Part shown: piece by piece, positions 52,801 through 60,696 of the stretch
Layout of the letters: each line of letters begins with the position of its first letter
Position numbering within the stretch: position 1 is the first letter of the stretch
From: CAZTBB01 sp964611755
GTDB taxonomy: Bacteria; Pseudomonadota; Alphaproteobacteria; Micavibrionales; Micavibrionaceae
NCBI GenBank assembly: GCA_964611755.1
Contig: CAZTBB010000005.1
Span: 7,062 to 71,061 of the forward strand
DNA length: 64,000 nt
Direction of reading: 5' to 3'
Notes under the pieces: model-generated
The model's database searches: none
What the model was told of the DNA's origin: nothing
Seen by the model: only the letters and a program-made list of their open reading frames with translations
Translations under genes and position numbers: made by a program

Positions 52801-52890
52801 GAAGCCGTCAAGGAGCTAAAATCTCAAAATGAAGCCCAGCAGCGCGAAATTGAGGCCTTGAAGCAACAGCTTTCTGAGGGTATTAATTAA
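49876..52890 (+). CDS. Large secreted protein with repeated modules and S74 chaperone C-terminus
   Basis: Surface or fibre-like protein of about 1005 residues with an N-terminal Sec signal (cleavage near SVAHAEV). Near the N-terminus the module ALRYNSNRIQYCDAGAW occurs, also found in the next gene. The middle repeats beta-rich units. One type has RYGYFEVRN with GAYFG, another is PT-A-ADATNKAYVDSA, and a third is GWVRT-Y-TGWYN, as in shufflon PilV tips. The last 110 residues match a Peptidase S74 intramolecular chaperone (SDARKKKDIATIG, YGVIAQEVEKIYPDL), which cleaves itself off trimeric tailspikes. The ATG at 49876 (or 49879) replaces the GTG at 49861. Confidence 0.8.
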   Translation: MMYAKKSLLVLSTILAGGISLAFTGSVAHAEVTADFSTGSVRLGNDPDACAGGNTGALRYNSNRIQYCDAGAWTNIGGGSGVGGGQTLAEVLAAGSNGGNLSMTNINSITTNGSINANGGLYVDGSAIVAATGAYVNAQYVDDTRYGYFEVRNDSGTRGAYFGWGNGGTQVQLHLDNANRLEFSGGVLDMNNNKIEGLATPTAAADATNKAYVDSAVSTAQTAATQNLQQVLTQGTNGGGLDIFNVSNVAIGTTTTSHALEVRGVYRQIMNSSYDVWLMGGASTAGGDARNLAILGTDEDSGDTLYINYAAEYAGGTIIGGAIGSSAGTIRDAGGGWVRTYGNTGWYNNTYGGGWNMTDTSWIRSYGNKGVKIDRSTTIAGTDINNASLQIGSTLGFDSNEMYFSGVNGVIGTIGAFYLNYAPGGTSTVRMHSTHTDFMRYIDMNSNQIRGLATPTANDHAVNKAYVDSAASGATQNLSQVLTVGNNGGGTVITNVGSVTSTSYFHGASGGSGEVIRAGNDASIQDINVANTIGVYGQQSATIGNIRLGSSGSTIQGAAAGNYGSMQVTGGAKAGWSGLSIDGRAVFMHDGGTNTGLYNDVNNQWIFLGTHGGDSVVYQAGNERIRATSYGGRINNTLRVDTLCMYDGSSCKNVNAIQTAGDNLGAGGTTTGNIYINNGSPTLFLQDTDHRSGMIHQNGNLMYFLSGSGTNSGSWAANGSQWAMTINMATDVISIGGEMQLLEGNLNLGSQAVTGSAGTVLDANGGWVRTYNSTGWYNGTHGGGWHMTDTTWLRAYNNKAILTGGVMRADGGYQVDGRTMISSDGNIHTARRPDDTRYGYFEVRNNSNVRGAYFGHGNGSSVVSLVLDAASELDISGGNVDLNSNILLGVTQVRYTSDARKKKDIATIGSALDDVAKLRGVSYHWRDDIAEREGNEGLEYGVIAQEVEKIYPDLVKTDEEGMKSVHYTGLIGPLIEAVKELKSQNEAQQREIEALKQQLSEGIN

Positions 52891-52925
52891 ATTGTAAAAC
52901 TCTGCGGGGGATCATAGCAGACAAT

Positions 52926-54725
52926 ATGACCATCGGTCGCATATTAGGATTAGTCATTTTATTTGCCATGACATTGGTCGCGGCAAATTTTGCGTATGCG
53001 GCGGGTGAAACACGTTATTCTGGTGGCCAGTATCAATTTTATAACGGCTCAAGCTGGTTGAACATGGTCAAGATCAATACGGGCGCGGCGTGCTCGCCTG
53101 CGGGGGCTGTGCGCTATAACGCTTCGCGGATTGAATTTTGCGATGGCGCAACATGGAATTCCACCGATGGCGCCCAGAATTTAGGCTCTTGCACGGCGGC
53201 CGGAACAACCCGTTATGCCTCTTCTATCATGCAGTTTTGTAACGGCTCGCAATGGCGGCCCATGTATTTGGCGCTTGTGAACGGGGCATGCGGTTCGGCG
53301 GCGAGCGGGGCGTGCACCACGGCACAGCCAACCTCGAACCAATGCTCTGCCGGAACCTTTAGTGATACATCGGATACGGGGACACTCTGGCGCTGGAGTT
53401 GTAATGGCTCTGGCGGTGGTACGAATGCCAGCTGTGATCGTGATCGTTGCCAGAATTGCGGTGCCACAACGATTTCGAATTGTAGCCTTCCTGCGCGCAA
53501 CCACGGCCAATCTGTGGCGGGGACCTGTGCGGGTACGGGCTCATGTAACTACACCTGTAACAATGGGTCATGGACCCAGAACAGCAATAGCTGTGCGGCT
53601 GCGACGCTTGATTGTGGAACAACGATGTCAATCGGTTGGTCATGTACAGGCTCAACTACGGGAACGGGGAACACTGTTGGCGGCTACGATCAAGCAGCCT
53701 GTATTGCGATTTGTGAATCGGCTGGGTCTGCCGCAACCTTGTGCTGTGAAGGGCGAGAGATTGCGGCCGGCGTCCTTCTTTGTGAGCCCTATTCAGGGTC
53801 AAGAAGCTATATTGGCGGAACCTTAGAGCGTGCAACGAACTGTAGCTTTGTCGGGCCTGTAAATGGTGTCTGTACGAATAATGGGGCTTCGAATAACTTA
53901 TGTAGCGCCGGTACACCAAATGACGGTGCTGTGGCTGATACGGCATCACAGTGGCGCTGGCGTTGTGACGGTCAGAATGGTGGTTCGAACTCTGGAACAT
54001 GCTTCAAGGATAAACCTGTCAACGGTGTGTGTGGGTCTGCGGAAACAGGTGCATGTACAACGGCGCAGCCAACATCGAACCAGTGTTCAGCGGGTACATA
54101 TGCGGATACATCGGATACGGGCACGTTGTGGCGCTGGAGCTGTAATGGTGCAAATGGCGGCTCGAACGATAGCTGTAGCCGCGCACGTTGCCAGAATTGT
54201 GGTGCCACAACGATTTCGAATTGTAGCCTTCCTGCGCGCAACCACGGCCAATCTGTAGCGGGAACCTGCGCGGGCACGGGCTCATGTAACTACACCTGTA
54301 ACAATGGGACCTTTACCCAGAACAGCAATAGCTGTACAGCGGGTGGCGTGAACGGCGCGTGCGGAACAGCGCATGGGTCAACGACCTTGCCGGGCATGCC
54401 AAGCGGTGCCGCGGCCTGTAGTGCAGGAACACAAACCAATCAAATTACTTCGCCACTAGGCGGTGGGTTTGTTGCCTACACATGGGATTGTGCGGGCTCC
54501 GGCGGCGGAACAACAGCCAATTGTAACGGCTCTGGCTTTGGAGCACCGGGATCTTGTCCAGCTCCATGGGGCGGAAATGTGATGGAAGGTACTTGTATGA
54601 CACAAGGAGGTTGGGCCTGTGATTGGTGTTGCTGTACGGGAACACCGCCCGCAGCTGCGACGTCGCATGATTGTGGTATGGTACATGGAAGCTCTTCTTT
54701 ATTAGCGCCTATCCATTGCCCATAG
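52926..54725 (+). CDS. Cys-rich secreted repeat protein
   Basis: The 599-residue protein has a Sec signal peptide ending in ANFAYAAGE. It shares the N-terminal module ACSPAGAVRYNASRIEFC with the preceding gene. The rest holds about 45 Cys in Gly/Ser/Thr/Asn-rich repeats, probably paired outside the cell. A block containing CQNCGATTISNCSLPA occurs twice, 247 residues apart, embedded in NQCSAG and TLWRWSCNG repeats. The C-terminus ends in a Cys cluster (CDWCCCTG). Function unknown; a surface adhesin or binding protein is a guess. It starts 35 bases after the S74 gene. Confidence 0.75.
   Translation: MTIGRILGLVILFAMTLVAANFAYAAGETRYSGGQYQFYNGSSWLNMVKINTGAACSPAGAVRYNASRIEFCDGATWNSTDGAQNLGSCTAAGTTRYASSIMQFCNGSQWRPMYLALVNGACGSAASGACTTAQPTSNQCSAGTFSDTSDTGTLWRWSCNGSGGGTNASCDRDRCQNCGATTISNCSLPARNHGQSVAGTCAGTGSCNYTCNNGSWTQNSNSCAAATLDCGTTMSIGWSCTGSTTGTGNTVGGYDQAACIAICESAGSAATLCCEGREIAAGVLLCEPYSGSRSYIGGTLERATNCSFVGPVNGVCTNNGASNNLCSAGTPNDGAVADTASQWRWRCDGQNGGSNSGTCFKDKPVNGVCGSAETGACTTAQPTSNQCSAGTYADTSDTGTLWRWSCNGANGGSNDSCSRARCQNCGATTISNCSLPARNHGQSVAGTCAGTGSCNYTCNNGTFTQNSNSCTAGGVNGACGTAHGSTTLPGMPSGAAACSAGTQTNQITSPLGGGFVAYTWDCAGSGGGTTANCNGSGFGAPGSCPAPWGGNVMEGTCMTQGGWACDWCCCTGTPPAAATSHDCGMVHGSSSLLAPIHCP
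53451..54334 (+). repeat. In-frame direct repeats in the Cys-rich gene
   Basis: The segment starting at 53451 returns at 54192, offset 741 bases (247 codons). The first 120 bases agree at about 95%, including a perfect 56-base run from GGTGCCACAACG to CCAATCTGT. Homologous recombination between copies would delete or duplicate 741 bases in frame. Confidence 0.9.
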
Positions 54726-54788
54726 GATGAGGATGTGCCCCAAAAATCTGCACATGGCTTTTCATGAACATGTTGGCATGAATTATCC

Positions 54789-54817
54789 TTGACAGGGGCG
54801 CGTGTAATATCTTATAA
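54789..54817 (+). promoter_or_regulatory. Consensus sigma70 promoter of rpmH
   Basis: TTGACA (54789-54794) and TTATAA (54812-54817) with a 17-bp spacer. It directs transcription of the rpmH-rnpA-yidD-yidC group from about 54824. Confidence 0.8.
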
Positions 54818-54888
54818 AGCCTCTTCATTGAGATGAGATGTGCGCTGGATAAGCGCGTGAGATAAGATTTTTGTAAGGAAGTAGAACA

Positions 54889-55023
54889 ATGAAAAGAACA
54901 TTCCAACCATCCAGATTGGTTCGTGCCCGCAGACACGGGTTCCGTTCACGCATGGCGACAAAGAATGGCCGCCGTGTATTGGCATCACGCCGTGCAAAGG
55001 GCCGTAAGGTATTGAGCGCATAA
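54889..55023 (+). CDS. rpmH: 50S ribosomal protein L34
   Basis: A 44-residue, very basic ribosomal protein. The sequence starts MKRTFQPSRLVRARRHGFR and ends GRKVLSA; all family landmarks are present (MATKNGRRVLASRRAKGRK). TAAGGAAG lies 9 bases before the ATG. It heads the rpmH-rnpA-yidD-yidC group found in nearly all bacteria, and a sigma70 consensus promoter lies 65 bases upstream. Confidence 0.98.
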   Translation: MKRTFQPSRLVRARRHGFRSRMATKNGRRVLASRRAKGRKVLSA

Positions 55024-55071
55024 GAGAAGCGCGCCTGAAGCGGGCAGGCGATGATCTGCTCTTAAAGTTTC

Positions 55072-55109
55072 AAAACACTCCACCATGACACAGGTTTGGG
55101 GTGTTTTTT
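55072..55109 (+). terminator. Terminator or attenuator between rpmH and rnpA
   Basis: A 10-bp stem (AAAACACTCC with GGGGTGTTTT, one G-U pair), a 16-base loop and a run of T. It sits 48 bases after the rpmH stop and would lower expression of rnpA relative to the abundant L34. Confidence 0.85.
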
Positions 55110-55136
55110 ATTGCCTAAACCCATTACATTACCCCC

Positions 55137-55535
55137 ATGCAACACGCCACCAAAGATACAATCGCGCAGCTCGAGATGATTAAAAAGCGCGCTGATTTCT
55201 TGAAAATCCAGCAATCCGGCAAGAAATGGGTCTCGCATGGCTTGATTTTGCAATTCAAGGAGAATGATTTGGGTGATCAGATCCGCATCGGCTTTACCGT
55301 GAGTAAGCGCGTGGATAAATCCGCCGTAAAGCGCAACCGCATCAAGCGCCGCTTGCGTGCCGTGGCGGCCGATATTCTGCCCCAATATGCAAAAACAGGC
55401 ATGGATTATGTGCTTGTCGGGAAATCGATCGGGGCTACGCGCGCTTATGATGATTTATGCAATGATTTGAAATGGTGCTTGAAAAAAACAGGCTGTAGAA
55501 GCGATTATAAGGAGGCTGGGGATGGGTCTTCGTAA
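55137..55535 (+). CDS. rnpA: Ribonuclease P protein component
   Basis: Protein subunit of RNase P, which trims tRNA 5' ends. The RNA-binding signature RNRIKRRLRA follows IGFTVSKRVDKSAVKR. The N-terminal MIKKRADFLKIQQSGKKW is typical and raises the possibility that the true start is the ATG at 55176; the ATG at 55137 is retained because neither has a clear ribosome-binding site. At 132 residues it is slightly long. It overlaps yidD by 14 bases, so translation is coupled. The lysine-rich, acidic C-terminus is variable. Confidence 0.93.
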   Translation: MQHATKDTIAQLEMIKKRADFLKIQQSGKKWVSHGLILQFKENDLGDQIRIGFTVSKRVDKSAVKRNRIKRRLRAVAADILPQYAKTGMDYVLVGKSIGATRAYDDLCNDLKWCLKKTGCRSDYKEAGDGSS

Positions 55536-55824
55536 TATTATAGTGAATATAGCCACAGCGCCCATAACGCTCTACAGGGTGCTTATATCGCCGTGGCTTG
55601 GCTCGAACTGCCGGTTTCAGCCAACTTGCTCGGCCTATACTTTGGAGGCCATTGAGCGGCATGGCGTCATTAAGGGCTATCTTCTTGGAATTAAACGATT
55701 ATTTCAGTGCCATCCATTTTGTCAGCGGGATTTTCACGATCCGGTGCCAGAAGCGTTTGATTGGCGCGGCCTGTTGGGGTATAAAAGCCCAATTCACAGA
55801 GATAAAAACACTAAATCATCTTAG
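55522..55824 (+). CDS. yidD: Membrane protein insertion efficiency factor YidD
   Basis: Small membrane-associated protein (100 residues) that assists YidC in insertion. The three Cys of the family are present in SNCRFQPTCSAYTLEAIERHG and FQCHPFC. ISPWLG and GVIKGYLLGIKRL are also typical. It overlaps the end of rnpA by 14 bases and is followed by yidC after 27 bases. The C-terminal 20 residues are charged and not conserved. Confidence 0.97.
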   Translation: MGLRNIIVNIATAPITLYRVLISPWLGSNCRFQPTCSAYTLEAIERHGVIKGYLLGIKRLFQCHPFCQRDFHDPVPEAFDWRGLLGYKSPIHRDKNTKSS

Positions 55825-55851
55825 ACGAATTTAAGATTTTCGAGGGATTCA

Positions 55852-57762
55852 ATGAATAAAAACGATGAAATGCACCCAAATGATATGCGTAATTTGATCA
55901 TTTTCGGTGTGGTCTCCATTATACTGTATTTTGGCTTCAGCACCTTTATTTTAGAGCCGCAGCAAGAAGCCATGCGCAAGCAAGCCGAAGCCAGAGCCCA
56001 AGTGCAGCAGGAGATTGCCTCTAACCCCAAATTGGCGGAGCAATTTATTCAGGTGGATCGTGCCGAGGCCGTTCTCAGCTCGCAAAACCAGCGTATTCAG
56101 ATTGAAAATGCCCATCTGAGCGGGTCATTGAACCTGACAGGGGCGCGCCTCGATGATTTGAGCTTTAAGGATTACTTTAAAACACTGAACAGCGAAGAAA
56201 ATGTTGTCCTGTTTTCTCCGGCCAAAACCGAATTGCCGCGCTATGCGGAATATGGCTGGCTGAGTGCGGATGATTCTATAAAAACGCCGGGCAAAGATAC
56301 GCAGTGGAGCGTGCGCGGTAATGACAAGCTCAGCCCGGATAATCCGGTTATTCTTTATTGGGATAACGGGCAGGGGATCACATTTGAGCGTGAATATGCG
56401 CTTGATAAAGATTATATGATCCGTATCTCTCAGCGTGTGCAGAATAATTCCGGCAAAGAGGTTACGCTTTACCCCTATGGATTGATCGCCCAGCGCGGCA
56501 TCCCTGCCGACATTATGAATGCATGGGTTTTGCATGAAGGCCCGATTGCTTATATCGGCGAAGAGCTGATTGAGGTTGATTACAAAGATTTCAAGAAAAA
56601 ACCCACGCAGAGCTATAACGCATCGGAAGGGTGGATCGCCTTAACCGAGAAATATTTTGCCGCCTCCCTGATTCCGCAATATGGCGTGGAAAGCAAATAT
56701 CGCTTTAATTTCACGCCCGATGCGGTCAGCGAAGACCGTGGCTTGTATCAAATTGATTATCTGTCCGCGGCTGTTGTTATTCCGGCCGGAGAGAATGCCG
56801 TGCGCTCCAGCCATTTATTTGCAGGCGCAAAACAGGCTATTTTGCTTGGGGATTATGAAGAGAATTTGGGCATTCACCATTTTGATTTGATGGTTGATTT
56901 TGGCTGGTTCTACTTTATGACCAAGCCGTTTTATTACATTTTACACTGGTTCGGTGAATTTACCGGCAATATGGGGATTGCCATTATATTGCTGACATTG
57001 ATGATCCGTTCGGCTGTGTTCCCATTGACGAATACTTCTTATCGCTCTTTTGCGAAAATGAAGAAGGTCACGCCGCAAATTGTCGAACTGCGTGAAAAGT
57101 TTGGCGATGATAAAATGACATTGCAAACCAAGATGATGGAGCTGTATCAACGCGAAGGTGTGAACCCGATGGCGGGTTGTTTCCCGATTTTGCTGCAAAT
57201 TCCGATCTTCTTCGCCCTTTATAAAGTCCTGTTTGTAACAATTGAAATGCGCCATGCGCCTTTCTTTGGCTGGATTGAAGATCTCTCGGCCAGAGACCCG
57301 ACGAGCCTGTTTAATTTGTTCGGCTTGTTGCCGTACGATGTGCCGGGCTTTTTGACGATTGGTATTTGGCCATGCCTCATGCTGGTGGCCATGATCATGC
57401 AAAAGCGCTTGAACCCGCCGCCGCAAGATAAAATCCAGCGTGATATGATGAATCTTTTCCCGTTTGTTATTACATTTGTGATGTCACAATTTGCGGCTGG
57501 ACTTGTGATTTACTGGACCTTTAGTGCGTATATCTCTGTGATCCAGCAGGTGATTATCATGCGCTCGCTGGGTGTGCCGATCCATCTCTTTGGCGAATCC
57601 GAGGATGAAAAGAAAATGGATAAGGCGGTCGAGAAGGGGCCGGATGTGCATCCATTGGTAGAGATGGCAGAAAATGAGGCAGAAGAGGCAATCTTTGGTG
57701 ATGATGACGAACCAAAGCAAGTCTCAAAACCCAAGCCTAAGAAAAGCAAGAAAAAGAAATAA
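55852..57762 (+). CDS. yidC: Membrane protein insertase YidC
   Basis: Inserts and folds inner-membrane proteins with or without SecYEG. An N-terminal membrane segment (about residues 14-31) is followed by the large periplasmic domain of Gram-negative YidC (about 50-350). Five C-terminal membrane segments with the insertase core follow. Conserved sequence includes MIRSAVFPLTNTSYRSFAKM, GVNPMAGCFPILLQIPIFFA, and the Lys-rich tail. The 636-residue length suits Gram-negatives with an extended tail (EEAIFGDDDEPKQ, then Lys). GAGGGA precedes the ATG. The hisF stop on the other strand follows after 12 bases. Confidence 0.98.
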   Translation: MNKNDEMHPNDMRNLIIFGVVSIILYFGFSTFILEPQQEAMRKQAEARAQVQQEIASNPKLAEQFIQVDRAEAVLSSQNQRIQIENAHLSGSLNLTGARLDDLSFKDYFKTLNSEENVVLFSPAKTELPRYAEYGWLSADDSIKTPGKDTQWSVRGNDKLSPDNPVILYWDNGQGITFEREYALDKDYMIRISQRVQNNSGKEVTLYPYGLIAQRGIPADIMNAWVLHEGPIAYIGEELIEVDYKDFKKKPTQSYNASEGWIALTEKYFAASLIPQYGVESKYRFNFTPDAVSEDRGLYQIDYLSAAVVIPAGENAVRSSHLFAGAKQAILLGDYEENLGIHHFDLMVDFGWFYFMTKPFYYILHWFGEFTGNMGIAIILLTLMIRSAVFPLTNTSYRSFAKMKKVTPQIVELREKFGDDKMTLQTKMMELYQREGVNPMAGCFPILLQIPIFFALYKVLFVTIEMRHAPFFGWIEDLSARDPTSLFNLFGLLPYDVPGFLTIGIWPCLMLVAMIMQKRLNPPPQDKIQRDMMNLFPFVITFVMSQFAAGLVIYWTFSAYISVIQQVIIMRSLGVPIHLFGESEDEKKMDKAVEKGPDVHPLVEMAENEAEEAIFGDDDEPKQVSKPKPKKSKKKK

Positions 57763-57774
57763 GGTATAAGGCTA

Positions 57775-58539
57775 TTATAATCTTACAGACAGGCCGGCAT
57801 CATGCATGGCCTGTTTTGTTTCCTGGATCGTGTATTCTCCGAAATGAAAGATCGACGCAGCGAGTACGGCGGATGCGCCGCCATCACGGATGCCCTCGAC
57901 CATGTGATCGAGCGTACCAACGCCGCCGGATGCAATGACGGGAACGCTGACCGCATCACTGACCGCGCGCGTGAGTTCAATATCAAAGCCTGATTTTGTT
58001 CCATCACGATCCATGGATGTCAGCAAGATCTCGCCAGCGCCGTAAGCGGCCATTTTCTTTGCCCATTCAACGGCATCAATGCCTGTGGGCTTTCGCCCGC
58101 CATGTGTAAAGACCTCCCAACCGTCCGATCCATCACTTTTACGCTTGGCATCGATGGCCACGACAATACATTGATTGCCGCATTTAGTGGTGGCCTCTTC
58201 AACAAATTCCGGGTTTTTAACAGCGGCCGAATTAATCGCAATTTTATCGGCGCCGGCCTCCAGAAGATTGCGTATATCTTGTAATTCGCGCACGCCACCG
58301 CCAACGGTGAGGGGCATAAAAACGCTCTCGGCCACTTGGCGTACAACATCCAAGATGGTGCCGCGATTATCTGATGTCGCCGTAATATCTAAAAAGCAGA
58401 GCTCGTCCGCACCTTGCCTGTCATAGATTTTGGCTTGTTCAACGGGGTCGCCCGCATCAATCAGATCCACAAAGTTCACGCCTTTGACAACGCGGCCTTC
58501 ATTCACATCCAAACAGGGTATAATGCGGTTTTTCAGCAT
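57775..58539 (-). CDS. hisF: Imidazole glycerol phosphate synthase cyclase HisF
   Basis: Cyclase half of the HisH-HisF complex; joins ammonia to PRFAR to give imidazole glycerol phosphate and AICAR. TIM-barrel protein of 254 residues. RIIPCLDVNEGRVVKGVNF at the N-terminus, the central GGGVRELQDIRNLLEAGADK and IASGGVGTLDHM are diagnostic; the two catalytic Asp lie in CLDVN and TSMDRDG. It ends 12 bases from the yidC stop and starts 5 bases after the hisA stop, so it is the last gene of a hisH-GNAT-hisA-hisF unit. Confidence 0.98.
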   Translation of the reverse strand: MLKNRIIPCLDVNEGRVVKGVNFVDLIDAGDPVEQAKIYDRQGADELCFLDITATSDNRGTILDVVRQVAESVFMPLTVGGGVRELQDIRNLLEAGADKIAINSAAVKNPEFVEEATTKCGNQCIVVAIDAKRKSDGSDGWEVFTHGGRKPTGIDAVEWAKKMAAYGAGEILLTSMDRDGTKSGFDIELTRAVSDAVSVPVIASGGVGTLDHMVEGIRDGGASAVLAASIFHFGEYTIQETKQAMHDAGLSVRL

Positions 58540-58544
58540 GGTAA

Positions 58545-59300
58545 TTACGCTTGATTGGCCGCTTCGGCGGGGTCAGCCCCCGATGCAATGGCAATCGCCT
58601 CGCCGGGGTCAAGATGCCCTTCATAAAAAGCTTTGCCGACAATAACGCCATTTACGCCATATTGAACGGCATCGCGCACATTGCGCATATCATTGGCAGA
58701 GGAGACACCGCCAGAGGCAATCACGGGAATATCCGTAGATTGGGCCAGAGAAATAGTTGAAATCATATTCAACCCCTGCCCTGTGCCATCGCGATCGATA
58801 TCGGTGTAAATAATCGCGGCAACGCCCACATCTTCAAACATGCTGGCAAGGGTTTTTGCCTCGATATTGGTGTCCTCAACCCATCCTTCAACGGCGACAT
58901 AACCTGCGCGTGCATCAATGCCAACGGCAATTTGTCCCGGAAAATTATAGCAGGCCTCTTTGACAAGATCAGGGTTGCGCACCGCTGCTGTGCCCAGAAT
59001 AACACGAGAGACTCCCTCTTCCAGCCAATGCTCTATCTGGGCGTTGGTACGAATGCCGCCCCCTAGCTGGATCGGGATATCTGCGGCCTTGATAATGTCA
59101 CGCACCGCATGGGCGTTGGCCGGAACACCCTCAACTGCGCCATCAAGGTCAACAACATGCAACCAGTTAAATCCGGCCTGCGCCCATTCCAGCGCCTGCG
59201 CAGCAGGGCTTTCATTATAGACGGTATCTTGTTGCATATCGCCCTTATACAGGCGCACGCATTTTCCATCTTTAAGATCAATGGCCGGATAAATAATCAT
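58545..59300 (-). CDS. hisA: Phosphoribosylformimino-5-aminoimidazole carboxamide ribotide isomerase HisA
   Basis: Isomerises ProFAR to PRFAR in histidine synthesis. The TIM-barrel protein starts IIYPAIDLKDGKCVRLYKGD, with the catalytic Asp in AIDLKDG. IQLGGGIRTNAQIEHWLEEG, and the second catalytic Asp in YTDIDRDGTGQG, follow. It is 251 residues long and ends 5 bases before hisF. It begins 45 bases after the stop of an acetyltransferase gene that is inserted between hisH and hisA. Confidence 0.98.
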   Translation of the reverse strand: MIIYPAIDLKDGKCVRLYKGDMQQDTVYNESPAAQALEWAQAGFNWLHVVDLDGAVEGVPANAHAVRDIIKAADIPIQLGGGIRTNAQIEHWLEEGVSRVILGTAAVRNPDLVKEACYNFPGQIAVGIDARAGYVAVEGWVEDTNIEAKTLASMFEDVGVAAIIYTDIDRDGTGQGLNMISTISLAQSTDIPVIASGGVSSANDMRNVRDAVQYGVNGVIVGKAFYEGHLDPGEAIAIASGADPAEAANQA

Positions 59301-59345
59301 GCAAGGACAATAGTGAAGGCCGCGTTGAAACTCAAGCGCGGTTTT

Positions 59346-59909
59346 TTACTTTTCAAAAGCCGGATCAACGATTTTATAGTAATAAATACTGGTGAGCGGC
59401 TTGCCATCAACAACAACCGAACACGGATGTTCGCCAAAACGCACATAACCCAGTGTTTCATAGAGTTTAATGGCCTTATCCATGGTTTCACGAACATCGA
59501 GATTGATGACTTTGTAACCCTTCTCAAGCGCGGTATTTTCAGCATGTTCCAACAGCATTGTGGCCAAGCCATGGCCTCTGGCCCAGGGCGCTACAAAATT
59601 CGTTGTCAAATGCACGATATGGGCTTGTGCCTGGTTGTTCAGGGGCGGTTGAATGAGCTGGCATGTCCCGCAAATAACCCCATCAAGACGGGCGACAAAC
59701 AGAATACGCGCGGGCATGGCAATCACTCCTTGCCAGTAACGCTCCAAAATTTCACGAGAGGGCAATTCCAACCAACCAAAACCACCACCACCTTCGATGG
59801 CTGCATCGGTTGCATCGCACAAATCATTCATATCCGCCGTGCTCAATTGGCTGACAAGTTCTACCGTAGGTACCGGATCGGCTGTTTTGAGATGAATTTG
59901 GTCTTTCAT
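59346..59909 (-). CDS. GNAT-family N-acetyltransferase inside the his operon
   Basis: Acetyl-CoA-dependent acetyltransferase of unknown substrate, about 187 residues. The GNAT fold is indicated by ILFVARLDGVICGTCQLI (strand 4), FVAPWARGHGLATMLLEHAE (acetyl-CoA-binding R/Q-x2-G-x-G/A form) and IKLYETLGYVRFGEH. The start is the ATG at 59909 (MKDQIHLK) with GGGG 8 bases before it; a longer frame reaches into hisH. It lies between hisH and hisA on the same strand, with gaps of 31 and 45 bases, so it is expressed with them. A role linked to histidine metabolism is not established. Confidence 0.88.
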   Translation of the reverse strand: MKDQIHLKTADPVPTVELVSQLSTADMNDLCDATDAAIEGGGGFGWLELPSREILERYWQGVIAMPARILFVARLDGVICGTCQLIQPPLNNQAQAHIVHLTTNFVAPWARGHGLATMLLEHAENTALEKGYKVINLDVRETMDKAIKLYETLGYVRFGEHPCSVVVDGKPLTSIYYYKIVDPAFEK

Positions 59910-59940
59910 ATAGTATCCCCTTATATGGCTCAGACTAAAA

Positions 59941-60615
59941 TTATGGTTTCCACTGTAGAAAATCGAACAAAAGCTGTAGGCCCGCAGCTTGGCTTTTTTC
60001 AGGGTGGAATTGCATCCCAATCATATTATCGCGCCCGACAACTGCGGGAACCAGACCTCCATAATCGGCCATAGCAACAATGTGATGGTTATTATTACAT
60101 TGGAACATAAAAGAGTGAACAAAGTAGAAATGATCTGAACTTTTTACATTGCGCAGCACAAAGTGCTGGTTGTTTTGTTCGCCCGCATAAGGGAAAACCA
60201 GCTCATTCCAGCCCATATGCGGAATTTTGAGCTGTGGATCATTTGGTTGCATCGGTATGACCTCTCCCGGAATCCAATCCAGACCCGCGGTCAAACCGTG
60301 TTCCAGCCCGCGTGATGCCATGAGCTGCATGCCAACACAAATCCCGAGAAACGGGCGTGCTTTATGGATGACGCATTCTTGCAGCGCATCAATCATCCCA
60401 TCCAGATTTTGTAGGCCCTGCATGCAATCCGCAAAAGCCCCTTGACCGGGTAAAACAATATGGGATGCCTTGGCAACATCATCGGCCTTGTCGGTGACGT
60501 TAACCTGTATATTCAGACCATTATCGGCAATGACCTTTTCAAATGATTTTGCTGCGGAGCGCAAATTACCCGAGCCGTAATCAACAATAACAACCATGTT
60601 TTCTGCGGTGTTCAT
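59941..60615 (-). CDS. hisH: Imidazole glycerol phosphate synthase glutaminase HisH
   Basis: Class I glutamine amidotransferase that supplies ammonia to HisF. The nucleophile is in FLGICVGMQLMASRG, and the catalytic His and Glu lie in GMQFHPEKSQAAG. DYGSGNLRSAAKSFE is the N-terminal signature. The ATG at 60615 gives MNTAENMVVIVDYGSG; the ATG at 60597 is possible too. About 220 residues is typical. It heads the minus-strand unit hisH-GNAT-hisA-hisF; a start of transcription lies in the 81-base gap to the divergent 60697 gene. Confidence 0.97.
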   Translation of the reverse strand: MNTAENMVVIVDYGSGNLRSAAKSFEKVIADNGLNIQVNVTDKADDVAKASHIVLPGQGAFADCMQGLQNLDGMIDALQECVIHKARPFLGICVGMQLMASRGLEHGLTAGLDWIPGEVIPMQPNDPQLKIPHMGWNELVFPYAGEQNNQHFVLRNVKSSDHFYFVHSFMFQCNNNHHIVAMADYGGLVPAVVGRDNMIGMQFHPEKSQAAGLQLLFDFLQWKP

Positions 60616-60696
60616 GGGGGGATAACATAGGCGGAAATATCTGATATGCAAGAAAAATTTTGACAGAGAGCAGGTGGAAATAGTAGGTATTTACAT

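Noticed and set aside
49876..52890. A DNA-inverting shufflon
   Set aside because: No recombinase gene and no inverted repeats flanking the C-terminal module were found, so only sequence likeness of the modules is claimed.
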